Origin: Ficedula albicollis
Taxonomy: Eukaryota > Chordata > Aves > Passeriformes > Muscicapidae
Length of the DNA stretch: 64,000 nt
Direction of reading: 5' to 3'
NCBI RefSeq assembly: GCF_000247815.1
Contig: NC_021700.1
Span: forward strand, 19,618,885 to 19,682,884
In this document: positions 26,568 through 38,480 of the stretch, in pieces
How positions within the stretch are numbered: the first letter of the stretch is position 1
How the letters are laid out: each line of letters opens with the position of its first letter
Notes under the pieces: generated by a model
Told to the model about the DNA's origin: nothing
Seen by the model: the letters and a program-made list of their open reading frames with translations, nothing else
Databases searched by the model: none
Program-made: the position numbers and the translations under genes

Positions 26568-26597
26568 CTGTGGAATATTAAAAAAAAAAAAAAAAAA
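26568..26597 (-). promoter_or_regulatory. SMIM15: 3' splice site of the proximal SMIM15 exon with 18-T tract
   Basis: On the - strand, 18 Ts precede AATATTCCACAG and the exon start at 26567. This is the same acceptor as in the distal copy but with a shorter pyrimidine run. Confidence 0.75.
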
Positions 26598-26639
26598 GTA
26601 CTCAGCAAAATAAAAGCACACATACACAAGAACAAAACA

Positions 26640-26858
26640 CAGGAAGTTCCACCTTCACGTGGGAAAGAACAACTTCACATTGAGGGTGGCTGAGCACAGG
26701 CATAGACTGTCCAGGGAGGTCGTGGAGTTTCCCTCTAGAGGTATGCAAAGCTCACTTCGACAGGTTCCTGTGTCACCTGCTCCAGGTGACCCTGCCTTGG
26801 CAGTGGGGTTGGACTGGATGATCCCCAGAGGCCCCTTCCAACCCTAACGATTCTGCGA
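26640..26858 (+). mobile_element. CR1 LINE 3' end
   Basis: About 220 bp match the CR1 3' end: AGGAAGTTCCACCTTCAC, then GTCCAGGGAGGTCGTGGAG, then GGTTGGACTGGATGATC and CCTTCCAACCCTAACGATT at the tail. It is severely 5'-truncated and lies antisense within SMIM15 intron 1. Confidence 0.9.
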
Positions 26859-27215
26859 TACCAAGTACCATTTTAATACAGGTTGTCATTGTTCACCATC
26901 AAAGGGCAAGACCATTTTCGCTAGAAATAAAAGCAGTGCATAGTATGTGGAAGTGTAACACAAAGCATTGACCCTACGTTAAAGTTCAGTGCTTATAGAA
27001 TAATTAGGCATTTAATCCAACTGAGCTGCAAAAGCTACCAAGAATATATTGCTAAAAGGAAAAAGAGTGCGGTCTGTGGTTCTCTGGAAGTGAAGGAAAG
27101 CCAGCCCGGTTGGGTTATCTCTCTGCAGGTTTCAGCACGGAGCCCCGGCAGTGCTTTGGGCGCTGAGCCGGGGCGGTCGGGCAGCCAGAGCCCCGCCGCG
27201 CTGCCGGCCCCGAAC

Positions 27216-27249
27216 GGCCCGGCCCGGCCCGGCCCGGCCCGGCCCGGCC
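27216..27249. repeat. (GGCCC)6 pentanucleotide array
   Basis: Six perfect GGCCC units and a partial seventh end directly at poly-G block 3, in the CpG island of SMIM15. Confidence 0.9.
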
Positions 27250-27250
27250 G

Positions 27251-28352
<1,102 letters not shown>

Positions 28353-28680
28353 TGCCCGCTGGGAACCGCGCGGCGGGGAAGGGGAGGGTTCGTCAGTCCA
28401 TTAAGAAAAAAAGCCGTGAGCTGGTAGCCGGACGGGTAGCTCACCTTGCGGAGTAGCCTCTGGCAGCCGGAACGCCGCTCGCGCCAGAGCGGGCAGCCCC
28501 GCGGTGTCTCCGTGCGCCCGCCCGTGCCGGGGCCGCCCGGTGCGAGGATCGATCAGGAGCGGACCGCGGGCACGCCGCCAGTCCCTCGGCGTGGTGCCGC
28601 CTGTGTGTCCCGGTCCTTTCGGGACTGCCCACCCGCTCGGTGGCACCGTGGCTCTTCTCGGCACTGCTCCCCACTAGACT

Positions 28681-28954
28681 GACCTCAGCAAAAATACTCA
28701 ACTGATCTCCGTTTATTCTGAGCCTTTAATTTTTTCATACTGAAAATCTATTAAAAAAAAAAATCACGTTTTGCCTTTGTGTTGCACCGAGCCTTCTCCC
28801 TTTGCACAGAGACGCAGGCAAAAAAATTATATATTTTGCTAAAGAATTATTGACAGGACACCTGACTAATAATCTAGATTGCTGTAGTTTCAGCGCAATT
28901 TTTTGCTGTGTGGAAAATTGCATTATTTGTGTGTTTTTATTAAAAACCTGTTAT
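28681..28954. other. Sequence between the SMIM15 CpG island and poly-G block 4
   Basis: AT-rich, no recognised gene. It may contain upstream sequence of the SMIM15 promoter. Confidence 0.4.
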
Positions 28955-29720
<766 letters not shown>

Positions 29721-29791
29721 AGGTTTCTTTTGGAAGGTATCTACAACTTTTACCTGGCCTGGCTGCTTCAGGGCTGACCGAAAGCTACAGA

Positions 29792-30300
29792 TGTTAAGAA
29801 TTTCACCCTGAGGAACACCGCTGCTGCCTGGTCACCAGCCAGATGCAGCCCCAGTCACTGCACCCCACTGAGCTCTGCCCTTCAGCCAGGTCTTCCTTTA
29901 CCTATGAACCCACTGTTGAACTACATATCAGAAGGCTTAATCCAAACTTAATCCATTAAGAATCCTTAATCATTCCTAAATCCAGGAAAACTACATCCAC
30001 ATACTTCCCTTCACCCATTGGGCAGGTGACCTTGCTATAGAAGGATATCAGATCAGCCAAACAGGATTTTTCTTTTGTGAAACTTTGTTGACTCTGCCTG
30101 GTGATTGCATTATTCTATAAGTGCCTTTCGACTGTAGCCAGTGTGATTTGCTCCATAATTTTTCCAGGTACTGAGATTGTACCAACAGATATTGCTGGTT
30201 CTTCCTTCATGCTTTTTTTGTAAATTGGAAAAATGTTGGTTAGCTTCCAGTCTAGGACCCCCAAAGACTCCAAGATCTTTGGGAGCTATTTGTTCATGTA
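29792..30300 (-). mobile_element. CR1 LINE fragment (ORF2 reverse transcriptase region), antisense
   Basis: The antisense strand of CR1 is recognisable from CCCTGAGGAACACCGCTGC, TGAGCTCTGCCCTTCAGCC, GGGCAGGTGACCTTGCTAT and GGTTAGCTTCCAGTCTAGGA, which correspond in order to the RT domain read backwards. It is decayed and truncated at both ends. It shares an unusual AATCCATTAAGAATCC segment with the CR1 at 55960-57128, suggesting the same subfamily. Confidence 0.85.
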
Positions 30301-33300
30301 CCTCTGCACCTGTGTTACTCAGCAGTTTATGTGAGAGAACTCATAGAGAAGTTATGGGTTCCTCTTTGGTCCGTAGATTGTAAATCTTGGAAAAATATCA
30401 ATTTATTGGCTCTTAGATACTGTTTCTGGAATGTTGTATCTAATGGTATCATGATAACAAGTTTTGTGCTGTGTAGCTGTAGAAGTAAGTGCTGTGTAGC
30501 TAAGTTAAAAGTAGGTGGGCTATTACATAAGCGTATCCTATTTCTGGTAAAATTGCGTATTAGGCTAGAGGGGACACGGTTACATTTCTGATGCTTGAAT
30601 GTCAAATTCAGATACATCTTCCAAAATAAGCACTGACTTAGTCAGCAGCTATATGCAAGGTTTTTAATATAACCACTGCAAAATTAATTTCCAGTTCCAG
30701 TCTTTCACATAATAGAAAGTGTCTCATCTGTCTGTCTTTCCATGTTTTCTCTGTCTTATTATTTTAAAGAGGAAAAGTACCTGATTCATTGTGGCAGGGA
30801 AGAAAAAAAAAACGATGGGATTTTTAATTCACTTTTCCTAGAAAACAGCTTTATGCAATTACTTTTCCTGCTGTCATTCTGCCCCTAATGGCATATTCAC
30901 TTGTTATACTGGCAAAGTAGCAAAAGTCTTGTATATAATAATTTTGCTCCTTTGAACATCTGTGAAAGCACTTGGCTAGGTAGTGAAGACAGGCCCAGAC
31001 TACTACCTTGACTGAAAGCTGCAGTGCATCTTTAATAGGAATGAAGTGTTATGGGAATACTACCAGATGGGGAGGCTTCATTTGTGGCTCGCACTTTATC
31101 AAATTCAGAATAATTCTACCATGAGGCTGTGGTAGATCAGGATACTTATTCTGGTTTTCTGAATTAGTCAGCTGTTGGACTTCAGGTTGTAAAAGAGAGA
31201 ACAGGAATTTCAGAATTAACTACACCTTGCACAAAATATCACAACTCTCACTACACCATCAGAGTACTTTAAACGACCACATTAAACATGTGTTTGTGTT
31301 AACCATAATTTTGTCACTGAATTGCTACTTTGCAAATCTGCACTTTCTTTTACATCTAATCTAGAATTCCTTGAAATGACCCTATTTGTAGTGATGGATG
31401 TGCCTGTGTGTATTTTAAGACAGTCACTAATTTTGTATCTGTCAGGGAAGGATCCACTGATCGAAGATCACAAAGAGGGAGTGGGTAGAAAAATGGAAAC
31501 AGGACTCCAAGAATCCAGAAATAATAAAATAAGATAGAATGCTGGGAATGCTATATATATAGGCATGGAAAATGGGAGCGTTACTTGTATGAAAGCAAAG
31601 CCTTTCTCACACCCAGAGTGACTGAAGGGTCTGTGAACCCTCAGTGAAGTGTTTCGTTGTGTGTGGTGAAGACGAGTTTGGGTAAATGTATTCATTTCAC
31701 TCAGATGTGTTGACACGTATCAGTACTCCAGAATCTTTCTGTACAGGGAAGCTGCTAAATATTTCCTTCTGTGAAATCTCTAGCTACCTTCTCTCATTTG
31801 TACAGTCTGAGGATAAACTAATTCCTTGAAGCTAGTTCTTTTCTACATATAGCATGATTTCTCCAGTAATCCTTATGTATTCTTATTAATTTCCTGGGCA
31901 TGGCATAGTCCACTTGCTGAATATCTCTGTTTCTAGAAGAGCTAGGTGGAATTCTTGTGCCATTGCACAATGGTGGGGTTTTTTAGGAGCTTTGCAAAAT
32001 AAAAAGACTGTTTATTTTGTTTCTCCAGCCTGTTGAATAGCTAATCTGTGAAAGTTTTATTGGCAGTTTTTTGACCATGTATGATACATTCACAATATGT
32101 GCCAGCCAATAAATGCTCGTTTTTCACAATTGTACTTAAGCAAACAAAAACTCCTTTGCAGCACTGGGGATTAAGGATTCTTTTTCTGCTACAAATCTTC
32201 AAGCATTTTGGTGTTTCATGTTGAAGTGGATTTTCAGTCTATCTCTATTCTGTAAATTGCATGATCAACCCAAAATATTTGTAGTTTGGCTATCATTCCC
32301 AACAGTTCCAGCTGAGTATCCAAGATGAAAGTGGTGAAAACCATGATTAATACTGCTGCTGTACTAAATTCACTTCAAACAACCCTTATAAATTGTTCTA
32401 CTCCTGTATATATTCAAGGACAGGACATGCTGGGACAGTGCATGACCCAGAGGTTAACATGCTGCATGCTTTTGTATCTTAAGAAGGTAACAGAACATAG
32501 AAGTACTTTTGAGTAAAGTTTGATTAAAGAATGGCCAAATGCTTCTGTTCTCTAGGTGGACTCATTTATATAATAACATTGTTTTCACTACTGTTGTAAT
32601 GAAAAATACAACCGAAGAACTAAAGTGTATTGAGCTTTACTCTAGCCTTCATTTGTTCCTATTGTAGGTCTTACTGCAGTTGAAAAAGGAAGAATAATTA
32701 CCCAAGATAGAAAATTAAGCTGTTCAAATGCTAGGGATCTTTTCATCTCCTGGATCTTTACTGCATTCTGCTATGGTCATGACTGATGCAAGCATTAATT
32801 TAACTGAGTTCTAGAATTGTGGGTTATATTAAAGGAGAGGAGAAAAAAAGTCATTACCAATGCAGCTTTATAAATCCTCTGATCTTTTCTCAGGTCATTT
32901 AGTGTTGCAGGTCAGATAAGAAACAGGAATCATGGGATAATATACCAGCTGTGACATTAGGTCTGGGCTAATTTGGAAAATTTTAGCCATCTCCACAAAA
33001 GTCTCATCTCTATTTCAACAAAGTTGAAAAGCACTGGGGAAAGATTGGTGCCTCTGGACAGTAATTTAGACCTTCCACAGAGCAAGTCATTCCCTGAAGC
33101 TGCCTGCTTCTGCTCACAGACCATGGAGGGCCCTAAGGACTGGGGATTAATCAGCTCAGTGAAATGCCAAATTGAAGTGCAAGGAACACGAACCAAACTG
33201 CATATCTTCCAGTGAATCAAATCCATATATAGTAGGTGCTAATATTTATTCATCTTCTTAGAATACTTTGAGGTTCTTGAACAAAAGAAGTAGTATTAGC

Positions 33301-34207
33301 ATGCCTATTAGTTGAACTTTTAGGATTCAGGTTTTCTTTGATTTTGTAGACACTTGAGTTTAACAAGCAATTTATGTCTGTTATAAAGATATAAGTAAGG
33401 GTTTTAAAGACAACTTTTTCAAGTTCAGGGAGCAGGGTTTCACTTCTAAAACTTCTTCTATTTATGTTCTTACTCTATTCCTGTTTATAGACGTTAGTAT
33501 TTCTAGTGTGCAGCTAGACATCTCAAACTGTGTACAATTGAGCTAATTTTCGTGGCTTCTGGCTTCTTCAGCAGACAAGACAAAATTGATAAAAATAATT
33601 GACACTTAACTCTTAAATGACATCCTTTTTTTAACTTGACTGACATACTCTAAGGTAAGACATCTAGAGTGTACGTAAGTCCTTTGTATGTTCTGAGAAA
33701 TTGAGAATGAGGTTCTGAGAACTAGAGAACAAGAAGCCACGCTTCATTATGGAAGAGCAGAGCACAGTTATTGTTTTCACAGTTTCTTTCCAAGAGCAGC
33801 AAGAGTAACAATATTGTTTCATTGAGTATTACAGCTGCTTTCTGCAGGTTACGCTGTCCCTAACTGGAGATGAAAAAATGTCCCGGGGCAGTGTCTGCAA
33901 AAACCTCTTTTCTTGAATTGTCATGATCTGCATATTTCGTAATAATGCGTTCCTGATTCTTCAGTAATAATTATAATTGTACTGTTTATTGTTTCAGTAC
34001 TCTGAAGTGTTCATTACATTGTCAGGGTACATCCTACAGCTCTTCTAGTGTCTTTAGTAAACTCAAGTTCAAATAATACAAAATTCCTTTTCTCACCTCC
34101 AGTGATTTTGATTTTCCTTCTTCAAGATACCAGGTAATCCAGGATAAAAGTGAAGTTGACTCCTTATTCCTTTTTGGCCAACTAGACCTTATGGTACATT
34201 TTTCCTG
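30301..34207. other. Intergenic, no gene recognised
   Basis: AT-rich unique-looking DNA. The open frames are short and show no protein motif. No repeats beyond short A or T runs were recognised. Confidence 0.55.
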
Positions 34208-34377
34208 TGTGTTCTATAGTTTTACATAATGTTCCATCTGAGCATAGTAGAATCCCTTCCTTTTTTTGTTTGGTTTTTTTGTTTGTTTGTTTTGTGTTCT
34301 ATAGTTTTACATAATGTTCCATCTGAGCATAGTAGAATCCCTTCCTTTTTTTGTTTGGTTTTTTTGTTTGTTTGTTT
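34208..34377. repeat. Tandem duplication, unit 85 bp
   Basis: 34208-34292 is repeated at 34293-34377 with no difference seen. Each copy ends in a T-rich (GTTT)n tract, longer in the second copy. Confidence 0.9.
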
Positions 34378-35826
34378 GTTTGTTTTTGTTTTTGTTTATA
34401 CGTGCTTATAAAATTTAAACTTTTTATAAAGCATTGTGATCTCTCTGCTGCTGAAAGACACTGTATAAATCTTCAGTATTGATAATGAGGGCCCACTTCA
34501 GAATTAAGCTAATTTAGAAAAGTAGTATATGCATGAGTCACTGAGATCTGAAATGCAGCCAGCATTGTTGGCTGCTTCCTGCTCTATCTTATATGGCAAG
34601 AAACTCTTTTCAGTGGAAGTGTGAGTCTGTATCTTATATGAATTCTTAGCTCTATGAAATGGAATGCTTTAGCAATCTGTAACATTATGTGTACATCCCT
34701 CTTGCCTTCTGCTTTTTAGCAAAGGAGTCTTCAGCAAAACAAAAAGAAAATTCTAATATGTTCCCCTACTTAATTTTCATGCTAGAATTAGAACACCTAA
34801 AACTAAAAGCTTTTCAGCTCATTCTTAGCAAAGAATAATAATTAATCATAAAGGAACATCACCACAATTAGAATACCTAAGTATTAGCCAGTCTTGATGC
34901 TGATTTTGTTGTCTGAAGTACCTCAGCCTCAGGATTATATTGTATTGCATGCTCAAAAGATAATCAGAGAAGTAATTCCACTACTATGGAATTTGTACTA
35001 ATTTATTTCTTCATCAGATTATAGGAAATAATGTTCTTACAAGAGCCTTCACAGCTGAGAAATCTTACAGACATAAATTTACCTTCGTCATAACAGTGGC
35101 AGTCAGTTTTGTATGTAAATGTAAAAGTGTATATTCTTGAAATTGAATTATTCATGACACACATCAGTTTAGGTAGGTAGGTGTCAGCTTGTCTGTCCTT
35201 GCCAATGCCAGGTCTACTCCTAAGTTTCAAACATATGGAATATACTTTTAGAATAACATCACTAAGAAAAAACAAACAACTAAACTTGTATAACTTGTAT
35301 TGTTCCCAAATATAGTAGCATACATCTGATTTGTTTAGAACCAGCTCAACAGAGTAGATTACTGATCAGACAGCCAAAAGCTGCTGTCAGGACATTTCAC
35401 ACTGCAACAAAATTCAGGTGCTTTTCCCTCAGCTGTTTCTCCATTCTAAGGCATAGAAGAGCAGTAGGTTCAAGTGCTCATCTGACTCTCTTGGTAGCAG
35501 AAATTCTATGTAAGAGGTCGGATATGCTTTTAAAGGTAAAGGTATGCCTTGCTGTACTCATGTTTTTTCAGAGCTCTATGCACAAGACTAGCATGGGAAT
35601 TTATTCTGTACCCTCCGAAGGTTCTCAGCTGTACTGAGCAGGAAGCAGCAAGGGCAGGAGATCTTTGAGAAGTACTGGCACTTTGGGAGCAGGTGAGCCA
35701 GGGGTGAAGGACCCTGGCAAGGGTGCAGTCCCACAGTAGCTGAGCACGAAGAGCAGAGCACATCTAGTGATGGCATCAAGGCTCAGCTCACAGACCAGAC
35801 CACAGGCAAGCCTGTAGGGATGAGAC
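34378..35826. other. Intergenic, no gene recognised
   Basis: Mostly AT-rich DNA to about 35570. From there to the CR1 at 36134 the sequence is more GC-rich and repeat-like (CAGGAAGCAGCAAGGGCAGG, GTGCAGTCCCACAGTAGC) but I cannot name a family. Confidence 0.45.
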
Positions 35827-35936
35827 AGTCCAAGATCAAGACAGAATATCAAGTGATCAGGTCAGGATCAGAGCCAAGAGGAGTCCAAGATCGAGACAGA
35901 ATATCAAGTGATCAGGTCAGGATCAGAGCCAAGAGG
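35827..35936. repeat. Tandem duplication, unit 55 bp
   Basis: 35827-35881 is repeated at 35882-35936 with one substitution (ATCAAG versus ATCGAG). It lies in the unnamed repeat-like block upstream of a CR1. Confidence 0.9.
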
Positions 35937-36133
35937 CTGGAAGGTGGAAGACCAAGCACAAGCAGAGACTGAGAGCAAGAGCCTGAGCTTAGAAGCAGCT
36001 CTACAGCAAAAATGGACAGAACCCCACCACCCACAGCTTTTTTCTCACACCACTCTTTCTAGGCATGCCTCTGACTCAAGGTCACAGAGTTGCATGAAGC
36101 CAGTGGTTAGCTGGAGCCTTAGGCAGCTAAACC

Positions 36134-36670
36134 ATAGAATCAGAGAAACACAGGATATCTGCAACTGGAAGGAAGCTTGCAAGATCAACAAGCCCAAACC
36201 TCTGCTCCTCACAGAACTGCTTAAATCTGAATCTAAAAGCATCATCCATGTGCTCCTTGAGCTCTGGCAGGCTTTTTGTCATGATCATTTCCTTGGGGAG
36301 TCTGTTTGAATGACTGGCCACTCTCTTTCAGTGAAGAATCGTTTCTTAATGTCCAACCTGAACTTTCCCGTAATGCAGCTTGGTTCTGATTCCTTGTGTC
36401 CTATCACTGGGACTGGAGAGGGAGATCAGGGCTATCCCCTCCACTGCTCTCCTGGAGGAAGCTGTAGTCTGCCAGGAGATCATCCCTCACCTTTGTCTTC
36501 TCCAAGCCAAAGAAGCCAAGTGAAGTGAACTTAGCTGCTGCTAAGTTTCATCCTCAGGGTCTTTCACCATCACTCTCCTCTGGACATACTCCAACGTTTG
36601 ATGTTCTTCACATATCGAGGTGTGCAAGACTTTGAATGGTACTTGAGGTGAGGCCGCAGTTCCTGGGGAA
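36134..36670 (-). mobile_element. CR1 LINE 3' region, antisense
   Basis: It begins at the CR1 3' tail (CATAGAATCAGAG, complement of the terminal repeat). It then passes through CTTGAGCTCTGGCAGGCTTT, TTTCTTAATGTCCAACCTGA and GACTGGAGAGGGAGATCAG to TACTTGAGGTGAGGCCGCA, in the expected order for an inverted CR1. 5'-truncated, no intact frame. Confidence 0.88.
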
Positions 36671-37345
36671 GAGATGCACTTGGGGCCCTAATAAAGCTAG
36701 GTATTCCAACTACATCTCTATTCAACATCTATTCAATAGCCTTCCTTTGATGTCTGGAGAAAGAAATTAAGATCCACACCTGTAGCTTTGGCCATGGTAA
36801 GGTGAATTGTTCTGCCCATAGCTGATACAAGTTAATAAGCTTGTCCCCAGCATCACTTGCCAAATATTTTATGTGAGGGACCACCACCCGTCTGGACTTA
36901 TGTTTGTAATTGATCTCTGGCAGTTCTGTTGAAATTACCTGGTTTAGAAACTTGCGTGAGATAACCCATTTAGGATCTTTTTAAGATTAACTATATAATT
37001 TAACAGAACTGGGTGAGGGAACAATTCCATATGCACTAATGCTGGTAGGCCTTTAGGGGAGGCAAACAATTCAAACTGTCTGTGCCTAGATCAGGATGTA
37101 TGAAACACCTGTACATCCTTCATGCTCTAAAAATCCTACTTTTGAAAATTAAGACTAGAAATTGTCTTCTGAGAGGATTAGTCTTACTACAAGCAATCGT
37201 GTGAAGCTGTCTTCTAATACTTCTATAACTCATCAAATTCAACCTCTAAAGTAGGAGGAAAATTCAGTTTCTGCAGAATTGCTTTATTTTGAAGGTTTTT
37301 AACATTTAAATTTCTGATCTAAAGTATTTATGGCTAGTTTATAAG
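36671..37345. other. Intergenic, no gene recognised
   Basis: Moderately AT-rich unique-looking sequence between a CR1 fragment and the (GGTT)n array. Confidence 0.5.
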
Positions 37346-37969
37346 GGTTGGTTGGTTGGTTGGTTGGTTGGTTGGTTGGTTGGTTGGTTGGTTGGTTGGT
37401 TGGTTGGTTGGTTGGTTGGTTGGTTGGTTGGTTGGTTGGTTGGTTGGTTGGTTGGTTGGTTGGTTGGTTGGTTGGTTGGTTGGTTGGTTGGTTGGTTGGT
37501 TGGTTGGTTGGTTGGTTGGTTGGTTGGTTGGTTGGTTGGTTGGTTGGTTGGTTGGTTGGTTGGTTGGTTGGTTGGTTGGTTGGTTGGTTGGTTGGTTGGT
37601 TGGTTGGTTGGTTGGTTGGTTGGTTGGTTGGTTGGTTGGTTGGTTGGTTGGTTGGTTGGTTGGTTGGTTGGTTGGTTGGTTGGTTGGTTGGTTGGTTGGT
37701 TGGTTGGTTGGTTGGTTGGTTGGTTGGTTGGTTGGTTGGTTGGTTGGTTGGTTGGTTGGTTGGTTGGTTGGTTGGTTGGTTGGTTGGTTGGTTGGTTGGT
37801 TGGTTGGTTGGTTGGTTGGTTGGTTGGTTGGTTGGTTGGTTGGTTGGTTGGTTGGTTGGTTGGTTGGTTGGTTGGTTGGTTGGTTGGTTGGTTGGTTGGT
37901 TGGTTGGTTGGTTGGTTGGTTGGTTGGTTGGTTGGTTGGTTGGTTGGTTGGTTGGTTGGTTGGTTGGTT
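37346..37969. repeat. Perfect (GGTT)156 microsatellite
   Basis: 624 bp of uninterrupted GGTT units, 156 copies. All three forward frames are open and give repeats of Leu-Val-Gly-Trp, and the reverse gives Asn-Gln-Pro-Thr; these are not genes. The lack of any interruption is unusual for an array this long and may reflect gap filling. A CR1 3' tail begins about 20 bp to its right. Confidence 0.97.
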
Positions 37970-37989
37970 TCGATGCCAGCATCATCCTC

Positions 37990-38480
37990 TAGATTCACAA
38001 AACCACAGAATGGTTGAGGTTGTAAGGGGCCTCAAGATCATCTAGTCCAAATTGAGCAAAGGTCACTAAAGCAAGATGCTCAAGACCATACCCAGCTGGG
38101 TTTTGAGCATTTCCAAGAGTGGTGACTTCACAATCTCCCTGGGTAATCTGTTCCAGTGTTCGGCTGCCCTCACAGCAAGAAAGTGTTTTCTTACATCGGA
38201 ATAGAATTTCCTGATTCATGTTCATTGCTGCTGGTCCTTCCTTTGGGCACCACTGGGAAGAGTCTGGCTACATCCTCTCTGCACCCCTTCTATTCCTCCC
38301 TAATCAGGGATCTGTGCAGGCTGGTAAGATCCCTCTGAGCATTCTCCTCTCAGACTGATCTGTGCTGGCTTGTGTCTCCTTGTTTCACATGGTAAATACT
38401 CCAAGCCCTTAATGATCTTCATATACATTCAGTGGGCTTGCTTTGATCTCCTTGTCTCACTTGAACACGGCAAATTAGAA
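37990..38480 (-). mobile_element. CR1 LINE 3' region, antisense
   Basis: Starts with the CR1 tail ACAGAATGGTTGAGGTTG, then GATCATCTAGTCCAAATTG, GGTAATCTGTTCCAGTGTT, CTTTGGGCACCACTGGGAAG and GTAAGATCCCTCTGAGCATT, the inverted order of a CR1 3' end. Its 5' end (right) fades near 38480. Confidence 0.87.

Larger units (their letters stand above)
24742..26597. repeat. Tandem duplication of the SMIM15 coding exon, unit about 0.92-0.94 kb
   Basis: 24742-25668 is repeated at 25682-26597 with an offset of 940 bp. I saw no substitution between the copies by eye. They differ in the terminal A run (29 versus 18 bases) and in a 13-bp unrelated joint (25669-25681). Each unit carries the SMIM15 3' splice site, the whole coding region and about 630 bp of 3' UTR. 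The near-perfect identity means either a very recent duplication or a false duplication, with both alleles placed in tandem. Confidence 0.95.

Noticed and set aside
35570..36133. Possible named transposon upstream of the CR1 at 36134
   Set aside because: It looks repeat-like and contains a 55-bp duplication, but I could not match it to a family, so it is left unnamed.
37346..37969. Interstitial telomeric repeat
   Set aside because: The unit is GGTT, not the vertebrate telomere unit TTAGGG.
37299..38045. Open frames of about 220 codons with Leu-Val-Gly-Trp or Asn-Gln-Pro-Thr repeats
   Set aside because: They are produced by the GGTT tetranucleotide array, which lacks stop codons in the listed frames; no conserved protein is involved.
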